A DNA stretch of 42,500 nt, taken from contig CACIAP010000001.1 in assembly GCA_902584685.1 (NCBI GenBank), positions 1-42,500 on the forward strand. Reading direction: 5' to 3'. Shown piece after piece: positions 6,032 to 14,864 of the stretch; position 1 is the stretch's first letter; every line of letters begins with the position of its first letter. This DNA is from an uncultured Pelagibacteraceae bacterium (GTDB lineage Bacteria; Pseudomonadota; Alphaproteobacteria; Pelagibacterales; Pelagibacteraceae). Below the pieces are notes generated by a model. It did no database searches. It was not told where the DNA came from and saw only the letters and a program-made list of their open reading frames with translations. Position numbers and translations under genes: made by a program.

Positions 6032-7297
6032 TCATTTTTTTTGAAAAATATTAGTCTCTTTATTTATTGCATACATTAATGAAAAATTAATCATAAATAA
6101 AGTTATGTTAAAATTATTAAAGAAAGAACCACTTGGTAGTATTGGAATAAAGTTGATTATTAAAAAAACTAGACAGCCAGCTTGAATATAGTTTTTACTA
6201 TCAATTATTTTTCGAATTATTCGAAACACTAAATAAAAAATTATTGACAGAATTATAATTGAACCAATTATTCCATGTTCTGACAACATTTCTATATAAA
6301 CCTGGTGGGGATGAGTTAGACAATAATACTCTTTATGAATAGAATTTTTTTTAGTATCGCACGTCTCGACTCTGTAGTTTTTATTTCCTACACCTAGCCA
6401 AGGGTTATTTTTGAAAACTTGAATACCTGATTTATAAAGTTTTATATATAAACTGTTATCTAAGAATTTTTCCCTGTCATCTTTTGTTTTTAATTTATTG
6501 TAAAATGTATCTACATATCTAAATTTGGCGTACTCTGAAAAATTAATAGTGAGAAAGAAAATTATAAATAAGGAAAATAGTATCATTATTTTACTTCTTA
6601 ATTTTACATAATCAATTATTGAAATGAAAATCAAAAGTCCAATTAAAGCTTTTAACCCATTGGATCTTTCTCCTGTTATCATTATACCTATTAAACAAAG
6701 TAAGATGATAAGAAAGCCTATTATCTTCAATGATTTTTTAAATTTTAAAAAATTTAGAATATAGCCCAAAATTATAAAGCCAAAACCACAGATAAATGAT
6801 CCTGCTATAGGTTCATTTCTAAAAAAGCTCACAACTCTATCCCCATGAGGTTGTGGAACTCCGTTAATTTCTAACTTTCCAAATCCAAAAATATTACTCC
6901 CGGTAAATCGCTCAATATAAATATCTATTAAAACTATAAAAAAAATAATTGTCCAAACTTTTAATATATTGAGATTTTTTTCATTAATGAAAAAAAAATA
7001 ATTTACCATGAGAAAAAAAAGTATAAATCTTAAAAAACCTAGGTTCCTATAACTACCTGAAATTATATCAATCGAAATTAAAGAATTGAATACAAGGTAT
7101 ATATTTAAAATTGCAAGGATCAGTACTGGTTTAAAATCATAAATCTTAAAGTTATTATTTGAAAAATAAATAAATACGTAACACAAACTAAATAATACAA
7201 TATTAATTAATGAAATACTTGAACCTAAAATAATTGAAACAGGCAATATTGAAAATAGTATTGTAGGAATGTTTTTATGGAAATTATTCATTTTCAT
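6032..7297 (-). CDS. O-antigen ligase/polymerase family membrane protein (WaaL/Wzy-like)
   Basis: This polytopic inner-membrane protein of 421 residues has roughly ten to twelve hydrophobic segments. In the large periplasmic loop near residue 295-335 it has WLGVGNKNYR and then HPHQVYIEMLSEHGIIG, the H-x-H...E-x-G region conserved in Wzy_C proteins. Members either ligate undecaprenyl-linked glycan to lipid A core (WaaL) or polymerise repeat units (Wzy); sequence alone does not separate the two. It is the last gene of the minus-strand island before the tRNAs, overlapping the preceding methyltransferase gene by 4 bases. Confidence 0.82.
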   Translation of the reverse strand: MKMNNFHKNIPTILFSILPVSIILGSSISLINIVLFSLCYVFIYFSNNNFKIYDFKPVLILAILNIYLVFNSLISIDIISGSYRNLGFLRFILFFLMVNYFFFINEKNLNILKVWTIIFFIVLIDIYIERFTGSNIFGFGKLEINGVPQPHGDRVVSFFRNEPIAGSFICGFGFIILGYILNFLKFKKSLKIIGFLIILLCLIGIMITGERSNGLKALIGLLIFISIIDYVKLRSKIMILFSLFIIFFLTINFSEYAKFRYVDTFYNKLKTKDDREKFLDNSLYIKLYKSGIQVFKNNPWLGVGNKNYRVETCDTKKNSIHKEYYCLTHPHQVYIEMLSEHGIIGSIIILSIIFYLVFRIIRKIIDSKNYIQAGCLVFLIINFIPILPSGSFFNNFNITLFMINFSLMYAINKETNIFQKK

Positions 7298-7986
7298 TTA
7301 AATGTCCCACATGCTATTCTCTTTGATTTATGAACGGTGTTTAAATCTTCTTTAATAATTTCAACATATCTAAAAATATTTTCGAAATATTTTGGTCTAA
7401 TAGTATCAAATATTAAAACTGTGTCTTTACTCATCACTTTTTTAAGATAATTTGAGTATATTTCAAAATCATAATGATAGTCCAAAGAATAAATTGATAA
7501 TATAATATCAAAATAAGAAATTGGTAAATTTTTTTTATCAAAATCAAATATCTGATATCTTTGTTTTGAAATTTCATTATTTTTAAGAAAATTTTCTAAT
7601 TGATTTAAGTCATTATACCCTTCTTTATTTAGGTTATCCCAGCCGTATTTGATTTTATTTGAAACATAATTTTTTTCAATAAAGGAAACGTGAGCGTCGG
7701 TAGTATATTTTAAAATTAAAAGTTCTAAACCTCCAATACCAGCACCAATGCTTAAAAATTTTTTTTTGCCTAAGGTAAATTTTTTAATCGTATCTAATTC
7801 TTCCTTCATTATTTTTGAGTAATTTTCTGAAATTCTTTTAACATCAATAAAGTACTTTGAAAAAAATTTCGAGAATAAGTATCTACCAAAAGTCTTTCTT
7901 ATTTTTTTTAATTTATAGTCTGCTAATTCAATCCTTTGGAGCAATGCCAGTTGGGCCAAATTTCTATTTAAAATGAATGGTTTCAT
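7294..7986 (-). CDS. class I SAM-dependent methyltransferase
   Basis: The 230-residue protein has a Rossmann methyltransferase core. Motif I is FLSIGAGIGGLELLIL at about residues 97-112, followed by VSFIEKN as the acidic end of the second strand. A FDIILSIYSLDYHYD segment is in the motif IV position. The first 90 residues are basic and helical with no assigned domain. It overlaps the ligase-like gene by 4 bases, implying translational coupling. It probably methylates a sugar or lipid intermediate of the island's glycan; the acceptor is unknown. Confidence 0.65.
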   Translation of the reverse strand: MKPFILNRNLAQLALLQRIELADYKLKKIRKTFGRYLFSKFFSKYFIDVKRISENYSKIMKEELDTIKKFTLGKKKFLSIGAGIGGLELLILKYTTDAHVSFIEKNYVSNKIKYGWDNLNKEGYNDLNQLENFLKNNEISKQRYQIFDFDKKNLPISYFDIILSIYSLDYHYDFEIYSNYLKKVMSKDTVLIFDTIRPKYFENIFRYVEIIKEDLNTVHKSKRIACGTFK

Positions 7987-8036
7987 AACTTAAAATAACT
8001 TGTTGAGCAAACTTTTATCCAACCAAGTGATCAAAA

Positions 8037-9011
8037 TTAATTTTGAAACAAGTGTATATTTTTTTTATACCACTTTACTGTATTTTGAACACCGATTTTA
8101 TAATTAGTAAACTTAATTTTTCTGACAATCTTTTTTACTTTACTATTATCACCGTATGTTTTTAAAACATCTGCTGTGTGCATGGGTTTTTTTATTATTT
8201 TTGTTTTAATCTTTAATTTATTAATTATTTTTAAAATTTCTGTTATTTTAATTGGTTTAGAAGAGCAGATGTTAAAAATATCAAATTTCTTTTTTAATTT
8301 AGACTTACTTAATTTTAATACAATTTGGATAGCATCATCTATGTATGTAAAATCTCTATAATGATTGCCATAATTAAATAATTCAAAATTTTTCTTCTTT
8401 TTTGCAGCTAAAAGATATTTTAATATTAACATATCTGGTCTTCCCCATTCCCCATAAATTGAAAAAAACCTTAGTCCGATAATTTGTATTTTTGAATTTT
8501 TGAGGAATGATTTAGCGGTAATTTCATTTGCTAGTTTCGAAAGTGAATAGATATTTAGTGTATTCAATTTTGAATTTTCTTTTTTCGGAAAAGGCCCTAT
8601 ATCACCATATACCGATGATGATGAGGCAAAAAAGAGTTTTTTAACTTTAAATTTTCTAACCAAATTTAATAAATTATTAAAACCAATTATATTTGAATTA
8701 CAATAGCTTTCTGGATTTTCAAATGAATATCTAACTCCAGCTTGGGCAGCAAAATTATAAACTACTTTGAATTTATTTTTTCTAAATAGGTCAGCTAACT
8801 TATTTTTTTCTAATAAATCTAACTTGAAAAATTGAAAATTTTTTGCTTTCTTTAATTCTTTTATTCTCTCTTTCTTTAATTTTACTGAATAGTAAGAATT
8901 TAAATTGTCTAGTCCAATAAGTTCATTATTCTTATCTTGAACTAATTTTTTACACATTGAATATCCTATGAAACCTGCCGCACCAGTAATTAATATCTTC
9001 TGTTTTTTCAT
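8037..9011 (-). CDS. NAD-dependent nucleotide-sugar epimerase, UDP-glucuronate 4-epimerase-like
   Basis: This extended short-chain dehydrogenase has 324 residues. The NAD-binding motif GAAGFIG is at 10-16, and the catalytic Y155-x3-K159 pair is in YSLSK. The signature AAQAGVRYSFENP at about 88-100 and DNLNSYYSVKLKKERI at 35-50 are characteristic of the UDP-glucuronate to UDP-galacturonate epimerase subgroup. It would supply a uronic acid donor for the glycan. It overlaps the upstream C-methyltransferase-like gene by a single base. Confidence 0.82.
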   Translation of the reverse strand: MKKQKILITGAAGFIGYSMCKKLVQDKNNELIGLDNLNSYYSVKLKKERIKELKKAKNFQFFKLDLLEKNKLADLFRKNKFKVVYNFAAQAGVRYSFENPESYCNSNIIGFNNLLNLVRKFKVKKLFFASSSSVYGDIGPFPKKENSKLNTLNIYSLSKLANEITAKSFLKNSKIQIIGLRFFSIYGEWGRPDMLILKYLLAAKKKKNFELFNYGNHYRDFTYIDDAIQIVLKLSKSKLKKKFDIFNICSSKPIKITEILKIINKLKIKTKIIKKPMHTADVLKTYGDNSKVKKIVRKIKFTNYKIGVQNTVKWYKKNIHLFQN

Positions 9012-10195
9012 TATCTTTTTTTTTTATAAATATGCGGCATTGGTAAATGTAATATAAATTTACCTCCTCTTTTTAATAAATTTTTTTCTTTATTAAATAT
9101 TTCATTTTTAAAATTCCATGCTCCCAAAAAATAGAATGCTTTTTTATCTAATTTAGACTTATCATATTTTTTTACAATTATTTTTGTTCCGGGCAAATAT
9201 TTACCAATTTTACTCTGGGTTGTATCTATGAAACAATCAAAAAAGTTTTCTTTTAAATTACAATAATTGACTACTGTCACTGCTTTTGCTGAAGCTCCAT
9301 AACCAACAATTTTTCCATTTTTTGATTTAATTTCTTTAAAAATCTTGATCAACCTCTTTTTTAAATGAAAAACATTTTTTGCAAATTTTTTATAAGTGAT
9401 AAACTTATGCAGACCTACACTCATCTCCACTTTTATTTGGTTTGTAAAACTTTTAGAGGTTTTAAAATTATAGTTTTTATCGTGAATAATATGATACCTT
9501 AATGATCCACCGTGAATTTTTATATTTTCTAATTTAATAATTTTTAATCCAACTTTTTTTAAAATATTTTTCAATGCGATTGCAGATAGAACATATATAT
9601 GTTCATTATAAAATTGATCAAAAGCATTTTTTTTAAAGCATTCTAAAAATGAGGGCTCCTCCAAGATAAATACACCCTCAAAAGAAAGTATTTTTTTTAT
9701 ATTTCTAAAAACTTTTTCAATATTATCTATATGGGTAATGGTATTTGCTGAAAATATTAGATCAAACTTTCGAGAATTTTTGGAAAATAATTTTATAAGG
9801 CTATCATCAAAATATCTTATATAAACCTTGAAACCTTTTTTTTTTAATGCGTATCCAACATCATAACAAGGTTCAATACACGTAATTTTGTTTTTGTTAA
9901 AATTTCTAGCAAAAGTCCCATCATTACTTCCTATTTCTAAAATCTTTTTGTGAGAATATTCTTTTTTTATTAATTTTGATAAATTTCTAAAATGTTTTTT
10001 TACAGAAGTAGATAGTGAAGATCTATAAGGATAAGTTTTGTTAAACATAACTTCTTTTTTTACCCTTTTATTTATAGAAACAAGTTTGTTTCGATTATTA
10101 AATTTTAAGTTTAAGGTATAAAAAGATTTTACTTTTTTTGATTTAAAATCATTTGCTAAAGGTTGGTTGCCAAGACTTAAAAATGTTTCACTCAT
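9011..10195 (-). CDS. nucleotide-sugar C-methyltransferase-like protein lacking the zinc-binding cysteines
   Basis: The 394 residues match the three-part sugar C-methyltransferase architecture (TylC3-like). The N-terminal piece has SLGNQPLANDF (about 7-17). A SAM-binding core follows with ILEIGSNDGTFARNF (about 86-100) and VFILEEPSF. The C-terminal Methyltransf_14-like domain has GKIVGYGASAKAVTVVNYC. In relatives the N-terminal part carries a four-cysteine zinc site; here no Cys occurs in the first 120 residues. An in-frame TAA lies directly before the ATG, so this is not a mis-called start. Either the subgroup does without zinc or the protein is altered. It follows the glycosyltransferase gene with no spacer. 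Confidence 0.75.
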   Translation of the reverse strand: MSETFLSLGNQPLANDFKSKKVKSFYTLNLKFNNRNKLVSINKRVKKEVMFNKTYPYRSSLSTSVKKHFRNLSKLIKKEYSHKKILEIGSNDGTFARNFNKNKITCIEPCYDVGYALKKKGFKVYIRYFDDSLIKLFSKNSRKFDLIFSANTITHIDNIEKVFRNIKKILSFEGVFILEEPSFLECFKKNAFDQFYNEHIYVLSAIALKNILKKVGLKIIKLENIKIHGGSLRYHIIHDKNYNFKTSKSFTNQIKVEMSVGLHKFITYKKFAKNVFHLKKRLIKIFKEIKSKNGKIVGYGASAKAVTVVNYCNLKENFFDCFIDTTQSKIGKYLPGTKIIVKKYDKSKLDKKAFYFLGAWNFKNEIFNKEKNLLKRGGKFILHLPMPHIYKKKR

Positions 10196-11332
10196 TTAAT
10201 TAAGATATTTATTTATCATTTTTGAATGATTTTCGATAGTGTAGAGTTTTGATTTTTTTTTTGCATATAAAATTTTTTTATTTAATATATTTTTGTTTGA
10301 CTTAGAAAAACTTTTGAAGGAGTTTTTCAAAGAGACTAAAGAGTTCGAACTAAACAAAAAACCTCCTTTATTTTTTCCAATAAACTCTTTTGGACCACTA
10401 GGACAGTCCGAACAAATAATTGGTTTTTTTGAATAAGCAGTTTCTATCATTACAAAACCTGGATCCTCCCATAATGAAGTTACAATTACAGCTTTTGCTT
10501 TTTTAATATAGTAAAATATGTTTTTTCTATAATTAAAAAGAAAAATTTTTTTCTCAAGTTTAAAATTTTTAATTAACTTTATTAAGTATCCTTTCAATTC
10601 CCCATCACCAATAATTAATAATTTATCTTTAATCTTATATTTTTTATATAGATTAATAAGTAACTCGTGGTTTTTTTGTTTTGTCAATCTTCCTATGCTT
10701 AAAAAAAATGAATTTTTGATCAATTTTAAATTTTTTTTTTCTTTTGAAAGTTTTTTTATTTCTTCCTTAAATAGAACAGGATCTGGTAAAAATTTTAGTT
10801 TCTCTTTGTTAAAAATATTTTTTCCTTTTATATATTCCATTGTTTCTAATGTGGGACAGAAGACTAAATCGATATTCTTATTAGAAATTTTCCATAAAAA
10901 GGATCTTAAAAAATTGAGCTTGGGTTTACCAGAAATTCTTAAAATAAGTTTTGTTTTAATATTATTATTTAAATAAATTAGAAAAGGAATGTAAGTTAAT
11001 AGGTGAACAATTAAAAAATTAGGTTTATTTTTAATCAACAAAATTTTTAATTTTTTGTAAGATATTATTAGTGTAAAAAAGTATATTAATCTTGAAAAAA
11101 GAAAGCCATGGAGGTCAATATTTAAATAAAACTTTTTTTGAAGATCTAATATTTTAATTTTTTCACGTTTTAATCGAGTTCTAAAACTATTCCATTCACC
11201 ATAACAATTTATTAAATTAATTTCGTAATACTTGTCATTATATCTTTTTAATCCTATCATTGAGTTAACAACACTTCTAATTGTGGCAACCCTACCTAAG
11301 AAAGGGGACCAATAATAAATTTCTTTTTTCAT
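10196..11332 (-). CDS. family 4 glycosyltransferase (GT-B fold)
   Basis: The 378-residue protein has the second-domain signatures of GT4 retaining enzymes: FFLSIGRLTKQKNHELLI (about 208-225), LLIIGDGELKGYL (about 238-250) and the donor-binding stretch SLWEDPGFVMIETAYSKKP with the E-x7-E-like spacing (about 290-308). GPKEFIGKNKGG follows. It adds a sugar from a nucleotide donor to the growing lipid-linked glycan at the cytoplasmic membrane. It is the first gene of a minus-strand group ending at the ligase, with no spacer to the next gene, and is divergent from the SxtJ-like gene. Confidence 0.85.
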   Translation of the reverse strand: MKKEIYYWSPFLGRVATIRSVVNSMIGLKRYNDKYYEINLINCYGEWNSFRTRLKREKIKILDLQKKFYLNIDLHGFLFSRLIYFFTLIISYKKLKILLIKNKPNFLIVHLLTYIPFLIYLNNNIKTKLILRISGKPKLNFLRSFLWKISNKNIDLVFCPTLETMEYIKGKNIFNKEKLKFLPDPVLFKEEIKKLSKEKKNLKLIKNSFFLSIGRLTKQKNHELLINLYKKYKIKDKLLIIGDGELKGYLIKLIKNFKLEKKIFLFNYRKNIFYYIKKAKAVIVTSLWEDPGFVMIETAYSKKPIICSDCPSGPKEFIGKNKGGFLFSSNSLVSLKNSFKSFSKSNKNILNKKILYAKKKSKLYTIENHSKMINKYLN

Positions 11333-11347
11333 AAAACTTCTAATCTT

Positions 11348-11377
11348 TTGTCTTTTAATATATTAATAAATTAGATA
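11348..11377 (+). promoter_or_regulatory. candidate promoter of the SxtJ-like/DUF5989/carbamoyltransferase unit
   Basis: TTGTCT (11348-11353), an 18-base AT spacer and TAGATA (11372-11377) stand 22 bases before the ATG of the SxtJ-like gene in a 67-base divergent spacer. It is plausible but unproven in so AT-rich a sequence. Confidence 0.35.
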
Positions 11378-11399
11378 TGAAACCTATTAAAAAATAATC

Positions 11400-11786
11400 A
11401 TGAAAAAGAATATCAGAATTGGATCAAATCGAAGCTTTGGCATAGTTTTTTTTATTGTTTTTTTTATAATTGGTTTGTGGCCATTATTAAATGAAAATGA
11501 AGTCAGGATTTGGGCAGTTTTAATATCTCTAGTTTTCTTGATTCTGGGAATTTTAAATTCAAAAATTTTAACCCCTCTAAATAAAGTTTGGTTCAAATTT
11601 GGAATTTTTCTAGGAAACTTTGTAGCCCCTATAGTTATGGGCTTTATTTACTTTTTAGTTGTAACACCAACCGGAATTCTGGTTAGAGTGTTTAAAAAGG
11701 ATTTACTAAATCTAAAAAAAAGTAAAGAGAGAACTTATTGGATTGAAAAAAACGGTAAAAATAATACAATGAAAAATCAATTCTAA
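11400..11786 (+). CDS. SxtJ-family membrane protein
   Basis: This 128-residue protein has about three hydrophobic segments (roughly residues 12-30, 36-53 and 68-92) and a basic tail. The pattern ILTPLNKVWFKFGIFLG, then VAPIVMGFIYFLVVTPTG and LxxK, is recognisable as the SxtJ family. These are small membrane proteins next to carbamoyltransferase genes in many polysaccharide and natural-product loci, first named in a cyanobacterial cluster. Molecular function is unknown. One base separates it from the DUF5989-like gene, and the carbamoyltransferase follows, so the three form one unit on the plus strand. Confidence 0.75.
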   Translation: MKKNIRIGSNRSFGIVFFIVFFIIGLWPLLNENEVRIWAVLISLVFLILGILNSKILTPLNKVWFKFGIFLGNFVAPIVMGFIYFLVVTPTGILVRVFKKDLLNLKKSKERTYWIEKNGKNNTMKNQF

Positions 11787-11787
11787 T

Positions 11788-11937
11788 ATGGAATTTATAA
11801 AAGAATTTTGGGAATTTTTAAAAGTTAGAAAAAAATATTGGTTATTACCAATAATAATTGTTCTAGTTTTATTCGGAGGAATAATAGTTTTAAGCCAGGG
11901 TTCAGCTATTGCCCCATTCATTTATACAATATTCTAA
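11788..11937 (+). CDS. DUF5989-family (SxtK-like) single-pass membrane protein
   Basis: A 49-residue protein begins MEFIKEFWEFLKVRKKYWLLP, has one transmembrane helix (about residues 18-35) and ends with SQGSAIAPFIYTIF. The layout of an amphipathic FxxEFWxFLKxRKKYWLLP head, one helix and a G-S-A-I-A-P-F-I-Y-T-I-F tail is the conserved pattern of DUF5989, the usual small partner of SxtJ-like proteins and carbamoyltransferases. It starts one base after the SxtJ-like stop (TAATATG) and ends 26 bases before the carbamoyltransferase ATG. Function is unknown; a membrane scaffold for the carbamoyltransferase is my inference. Confidence 0.8.
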   Translation: MEFIKEFWEFLKVRKKYWLLPIIIVLVLFGGIIVLSQGSAIAPFIYTIF

Positions 11938-11963
11938 CAATTATTTAAAAAAAGATTATTTGA

Positions 11964-13802
11964 ATGAGTAAGATATTAGGTATTTCAGCATTCTATCATG
12001 ATAGTGCAGCTTGTATTTTAATCGATGGAAAAATTATTGCTGCAGCCCAAGAAGAGCGATTTAGTAGAAAAAAACATGACGCTGGCTATCCTTTTCATGC
12101 AATAGAATTTGTTCTGAAATTTTCAAATACTCAACTTTCTGAAATAGATGCGATTGTTTTTTTTGAAAAACCTTTTTTAAAATTTGAAAGAATTCTTGAG
12201 ACTTACGTAGCCATGGCACCGAAAGGATTTATCCAATTTGCTAAAGCAATGCCAAGTTGGTTGAGGGAAAAATTATTTCAAAAAAATATGCTTTTACAAC
12301 TTCTTAAATCTCACGACAACAATTTCAATAACTCAAAAAAAATATTCTTTTCCGAACATCATTTAAGTCACGCTGCAAGTGCTTTTTACCCATCTCCTTT
12401 TAGTAAAGCTATAGTGCTAACTGCAGATGGAGTTGGTGAATGGGCAACTACAACAGTAGCAATTGGTGATGGAGAAAATTTAAGTATTAAAAAAGAAATA
12501 CATTTTCCTCATTCATTGGGACTATTATATTCAGCATTTACTTATTATACAGGATTTAAAGTGAACAGTGGTGAATATAAACTAATGGGGCTAGCACCAT
12601 ACGGAAAACCTAAATACACTAATGTAATAAAAGAAGAATTAATTGATATTAAAGACGATGGGTCTTTTAGATTAAATCAAAAGTATTTTAATTATACAAC
12701 TGGATTGACAATGACCAACAAAAAATTTCACAATCTATTTGGCGAAAATCCTAGAAACAGTAAAAAAGAAAATTTAACTCAATTTCATATGGATATTGCT
12801 GCATCAATTCAGGAGGTAACAGAGGAGGTAATGTTAAAGATATGTAAGTCTTTACAAGCAGAATATAAAATTCCTAATTTATGTTTGGCGGGTGGTGTTG
12901 CTTTAAATTGCGTTGCAAATGGCAAAATATCCAAAGAAAAGATTTTTGAAAACATTTGGATACAACCAGCAGCGGGAGACGCCGGTGGATCAATTGGAGC
13001 TGCACTAACATATTGGCATATAGAGTTAAATAAACAAAGGCAAAATGTAGGAACTGATCAAATGAATGGCTCTTATTTAGGGCCTGAATTTAACAACAAA
13101 GAAATAGAAAAGAAGCTAAGTGAATTGGGCGCTAAATTTCATTTTTTAGGTGATAACGAATTAATAGAGCGGACTGCTTCAGACTTATCCAAAGGTAATG
13201 GGATTGGATGGTTTCAGGGAAGAATGGAATTTGGACCAAGGGCATTAGGTGGAAGGTCTATAATTGGTGACCCAAGATCAGAAACAATGCAAAAAACACT
13301 TAATCTTAAAGTAAAATATAGAGAGAGTTTTAGACCTTTTGCACCTTCTGTCCTTCGAGAAGATGTTAATAACTGGTTTGATTTTGATAAAGATAGTCCA
13401 TACATGCTTATAGTTTCTAACATAAAAAAAGAAAAACAAAAAAAAATGACAGATGAAGAAAAAAAGTTGTTTGGTATTGATAAACTTAATGTCAAGAGAT
13501 CAGATATACCAGCTGTTACTCATGTTGATTATTCAGCAAGAATACAAACTGTTCATAAAGAAACTAATGAAAAATATTATAATTTAATTAAAAAGTTCAA
13601 GGAAAAAACCAATTGTCCTGTTATTGTAAATACATCATTTAATGTTCGCGGAGAACCAATAGTAAATTCTCCAGAAGACGCATTTAATTGTTTTATGGGA
13701 ACTGAACTAGATAAGCTAATAATTGGAAATTTTTACTTAGACAAAAATGAGCAAAATCCAAAATTAAAAAAAGATTACAAAACCAAGTTTGAATTAGACT
13801 AA
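11964..13802 (+). CDS. carbamoyltransferase, NodU/SxtI family
   Basis: The enzyme transfers a carbamoyl group from carbamoyl phosphate, via an ATP-made carbamoyl-adenylate, onto a hydroxyl, here probably of a sugar. The 612 residues comprise an ASKHA-like N-terminal domain (GISAFYHDSAAC at 6-17; metal-site EHHLSHAAS at 131-139; ADGVGEWATT) and a C-terminal domain with GWFQGRMEFGPRALGGRSI and RESFRPFAPSVL. Length and all main motifs are intact. It is encoded with SxtJ-like and DUF5989-like partners and stands against the strand of the surrounding operon. It converges on the next gene with 48 bases between. A second, different carbamoyltransferase is encoded at 29035-30744. Confidence 0.9.
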   Translation: MSKILGISAFYHDSAACILIDGKIIAAAQEERFSRKKHDAGYPFHAIEFVLKFSNTQLSEIDAIVFFEKPFLKFERILETYVAMAPKGFIQFAKAMPSWLREKLFQKNMLLQLLKSHDNNFNNSKKIFFSEHHLSHAASAFYPSPFSKAIVLTADGVGEWATTTVAIGDGENLSIKKEIHFPHSLGLLYSAFTYYTGFKVNSGEYKLMGLAPYGKPKYTNVIKEELIDIKDDGSFRLNQKYFNYTTGLTMTNKKFHNLFGENPRNSKKENLTQFHMDIAASIQEVTEEVMLKICKSLQAEYKIPNLCLAGGVALNCVANGKISKEKIFENIWIQPAAGDAGGSIGAALTYWHIELNKQRQNVGTDQMNGSYLGPEFNNKEIEKKLSELGAKFHFLGDNELIERTASDLSKGNGIGWFQGRMEFGPRALGGRSIIGDPRSETMQKTLNLKVKYRESFRPFAPSVLREDVNNWFDFDKDSPYMLIVSNIKKEKQKKMTDEEKKLFGIDKLNVKRSDIPAVTHVDYSARIQTVHKETNEKYYNLIKKFKEKTNCPVIVNTSFNVRGEPIVNSPEDAFNCFMGTELDKLIIGNFYLDKNEQNPKLKKDYKTKFELD

Positions 13803-13850
13803 TTTAAATAATTATACAAGTCGGTAAACTTAAATTTTTATTTATAAATA

Positions 13851-14864
13851 TTAATAAAAAATTTTTTTAAATAATTGCTCAATATCTTTTCTACTATTCT
13901 TAAATTTATTTTCAATTAATTCTAGGGTTTCATTACATTTTTTTGTGCTCGAAAGATAAATGTCTAAATTTGATAACAAATTTTCTATATCATTTGATAT
14001 TACTTTTTCGGATAAGTTCCCCCAAATAAAGTTTGAGTCAAATTGTTTTGTTTGTATTAATAATCCGCCACTCTCAAGTATTTGGATAGACCTAGGATAT
14101 AATGAAAGACTACCCATAATAGAACCAGTATCAATACAAAGGTTTCCTTTATAAATTTCTTTTACTTTTTCTAAATTAAATATTGGGTTCATGAACTTAA
14201 TGTTATTATCTTTCATATTTTGACCATAAATTAAAAAATTATTTTTGAAATTTTTATTTATCTCGATAATGACTTTTTCTCTTAAATATGTTTTGAGAAT
14301 TCTGTAGTTTTCAAATTTAATATGATCATTAGGTTGTTTTTCAAATTTTTCCCAAAATTTTAAATTATCAACACTACTGAAATCATTTAATAAATTATCT
14401 TCACAATTTCTCAATTTCTCCGAGCTTAACAATTCGTCATTTTTTGGTTGAGGTTGAGAAAATATCTTTCCTATAAAGATGATTTTTCGATCTTTTCTAA
14501 TTTGGTTACCATTCTGTATTATTGGAAAGATTTGGAATATTTTTTTCTCCTTTTCTATAATTGGGTTGTTCATGTTCACATAATTATTTTTGAAATTTTT
14601 GAATTTTTTTGTGATCCGATGGCTAGTACCAGTAAACCAAATATTTATAGAGTTTTTTTCATTCTTTAAAAATGGGTCACCATCGACTGATATAAATTTC
14701 CCAAGTTTTAAAAAATATAATATTCTTCCAAATATTGACTTTACTCTTCCCGATAAAGAAATTATTTTAATATCACCGTAAGAGTTCGATTTTCCAAAAT
14801 TTCCAATAGTTGATATTCTATAATTGCTCCTAAAAATTAAAAAAATATATTTTTTACCAATCAT
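13851..14864 (-). CDS. uncharacterised protein, possible GT-B glycosyltransferase (CgeB-like C-terminus)
   Basis: I do not firmly recognise this 337-residue protein. It has no signal peptide or membrane helix. The last third reads like the donor-binding half of CgeB-type glycosyltransferases: NNFLIYGQNMKD, then NLEKVKEIYKGNLCIDTGS, then SLYPRSIQILESGGLLIQTKQFDSN, comparable to the usual R-x-F-E-x-x-A-x-G-G-x-L-L-T segment. The N-terminal half shows no motif I can name. Its start overlaps the end of a GT4 gene by 4 bases, so it belongs to the same minus-strand operon and may add a sugar. Confidence 0.5.
   Translation of the reverse strand: MIGKKYIFLIFRSNYRISTIGNFGKSNSYGDIKIISLSGRVKSIFGRILYFLKLGKFISVDGDPFLKNEKNSINIWFTGTSHRITKKFKNFKNNYVNMNNPIIEKEKKIFQIFPIIQNGNQIRKDRKIIFIGKIFSQPQPKNDELLSSEKLRNCEDNLLNDFSSVDNLKFWEKFEKQPNDHIKFENYRILKTYLREKVIIEINKNFKNNFLIYGQNMKDNNIKFMNPIFNLEKVKEIYKGNLCIDTGSIMGSLSLYPRSIQILESGGLLIQTKQFDSNFIWGNLSEKVISNDIENLLSNLDIYLSSTKKCNETLELIENKFKNSRKDIEQLFKKIFY

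Noticed and set aside
13803-13850. Rho-independent terminator between the convergent genes
   Set aside because: The spacer has AT-only inverted repeats such as AATATTTATAAATA but no GC stem followed by a T run that could be told from background.
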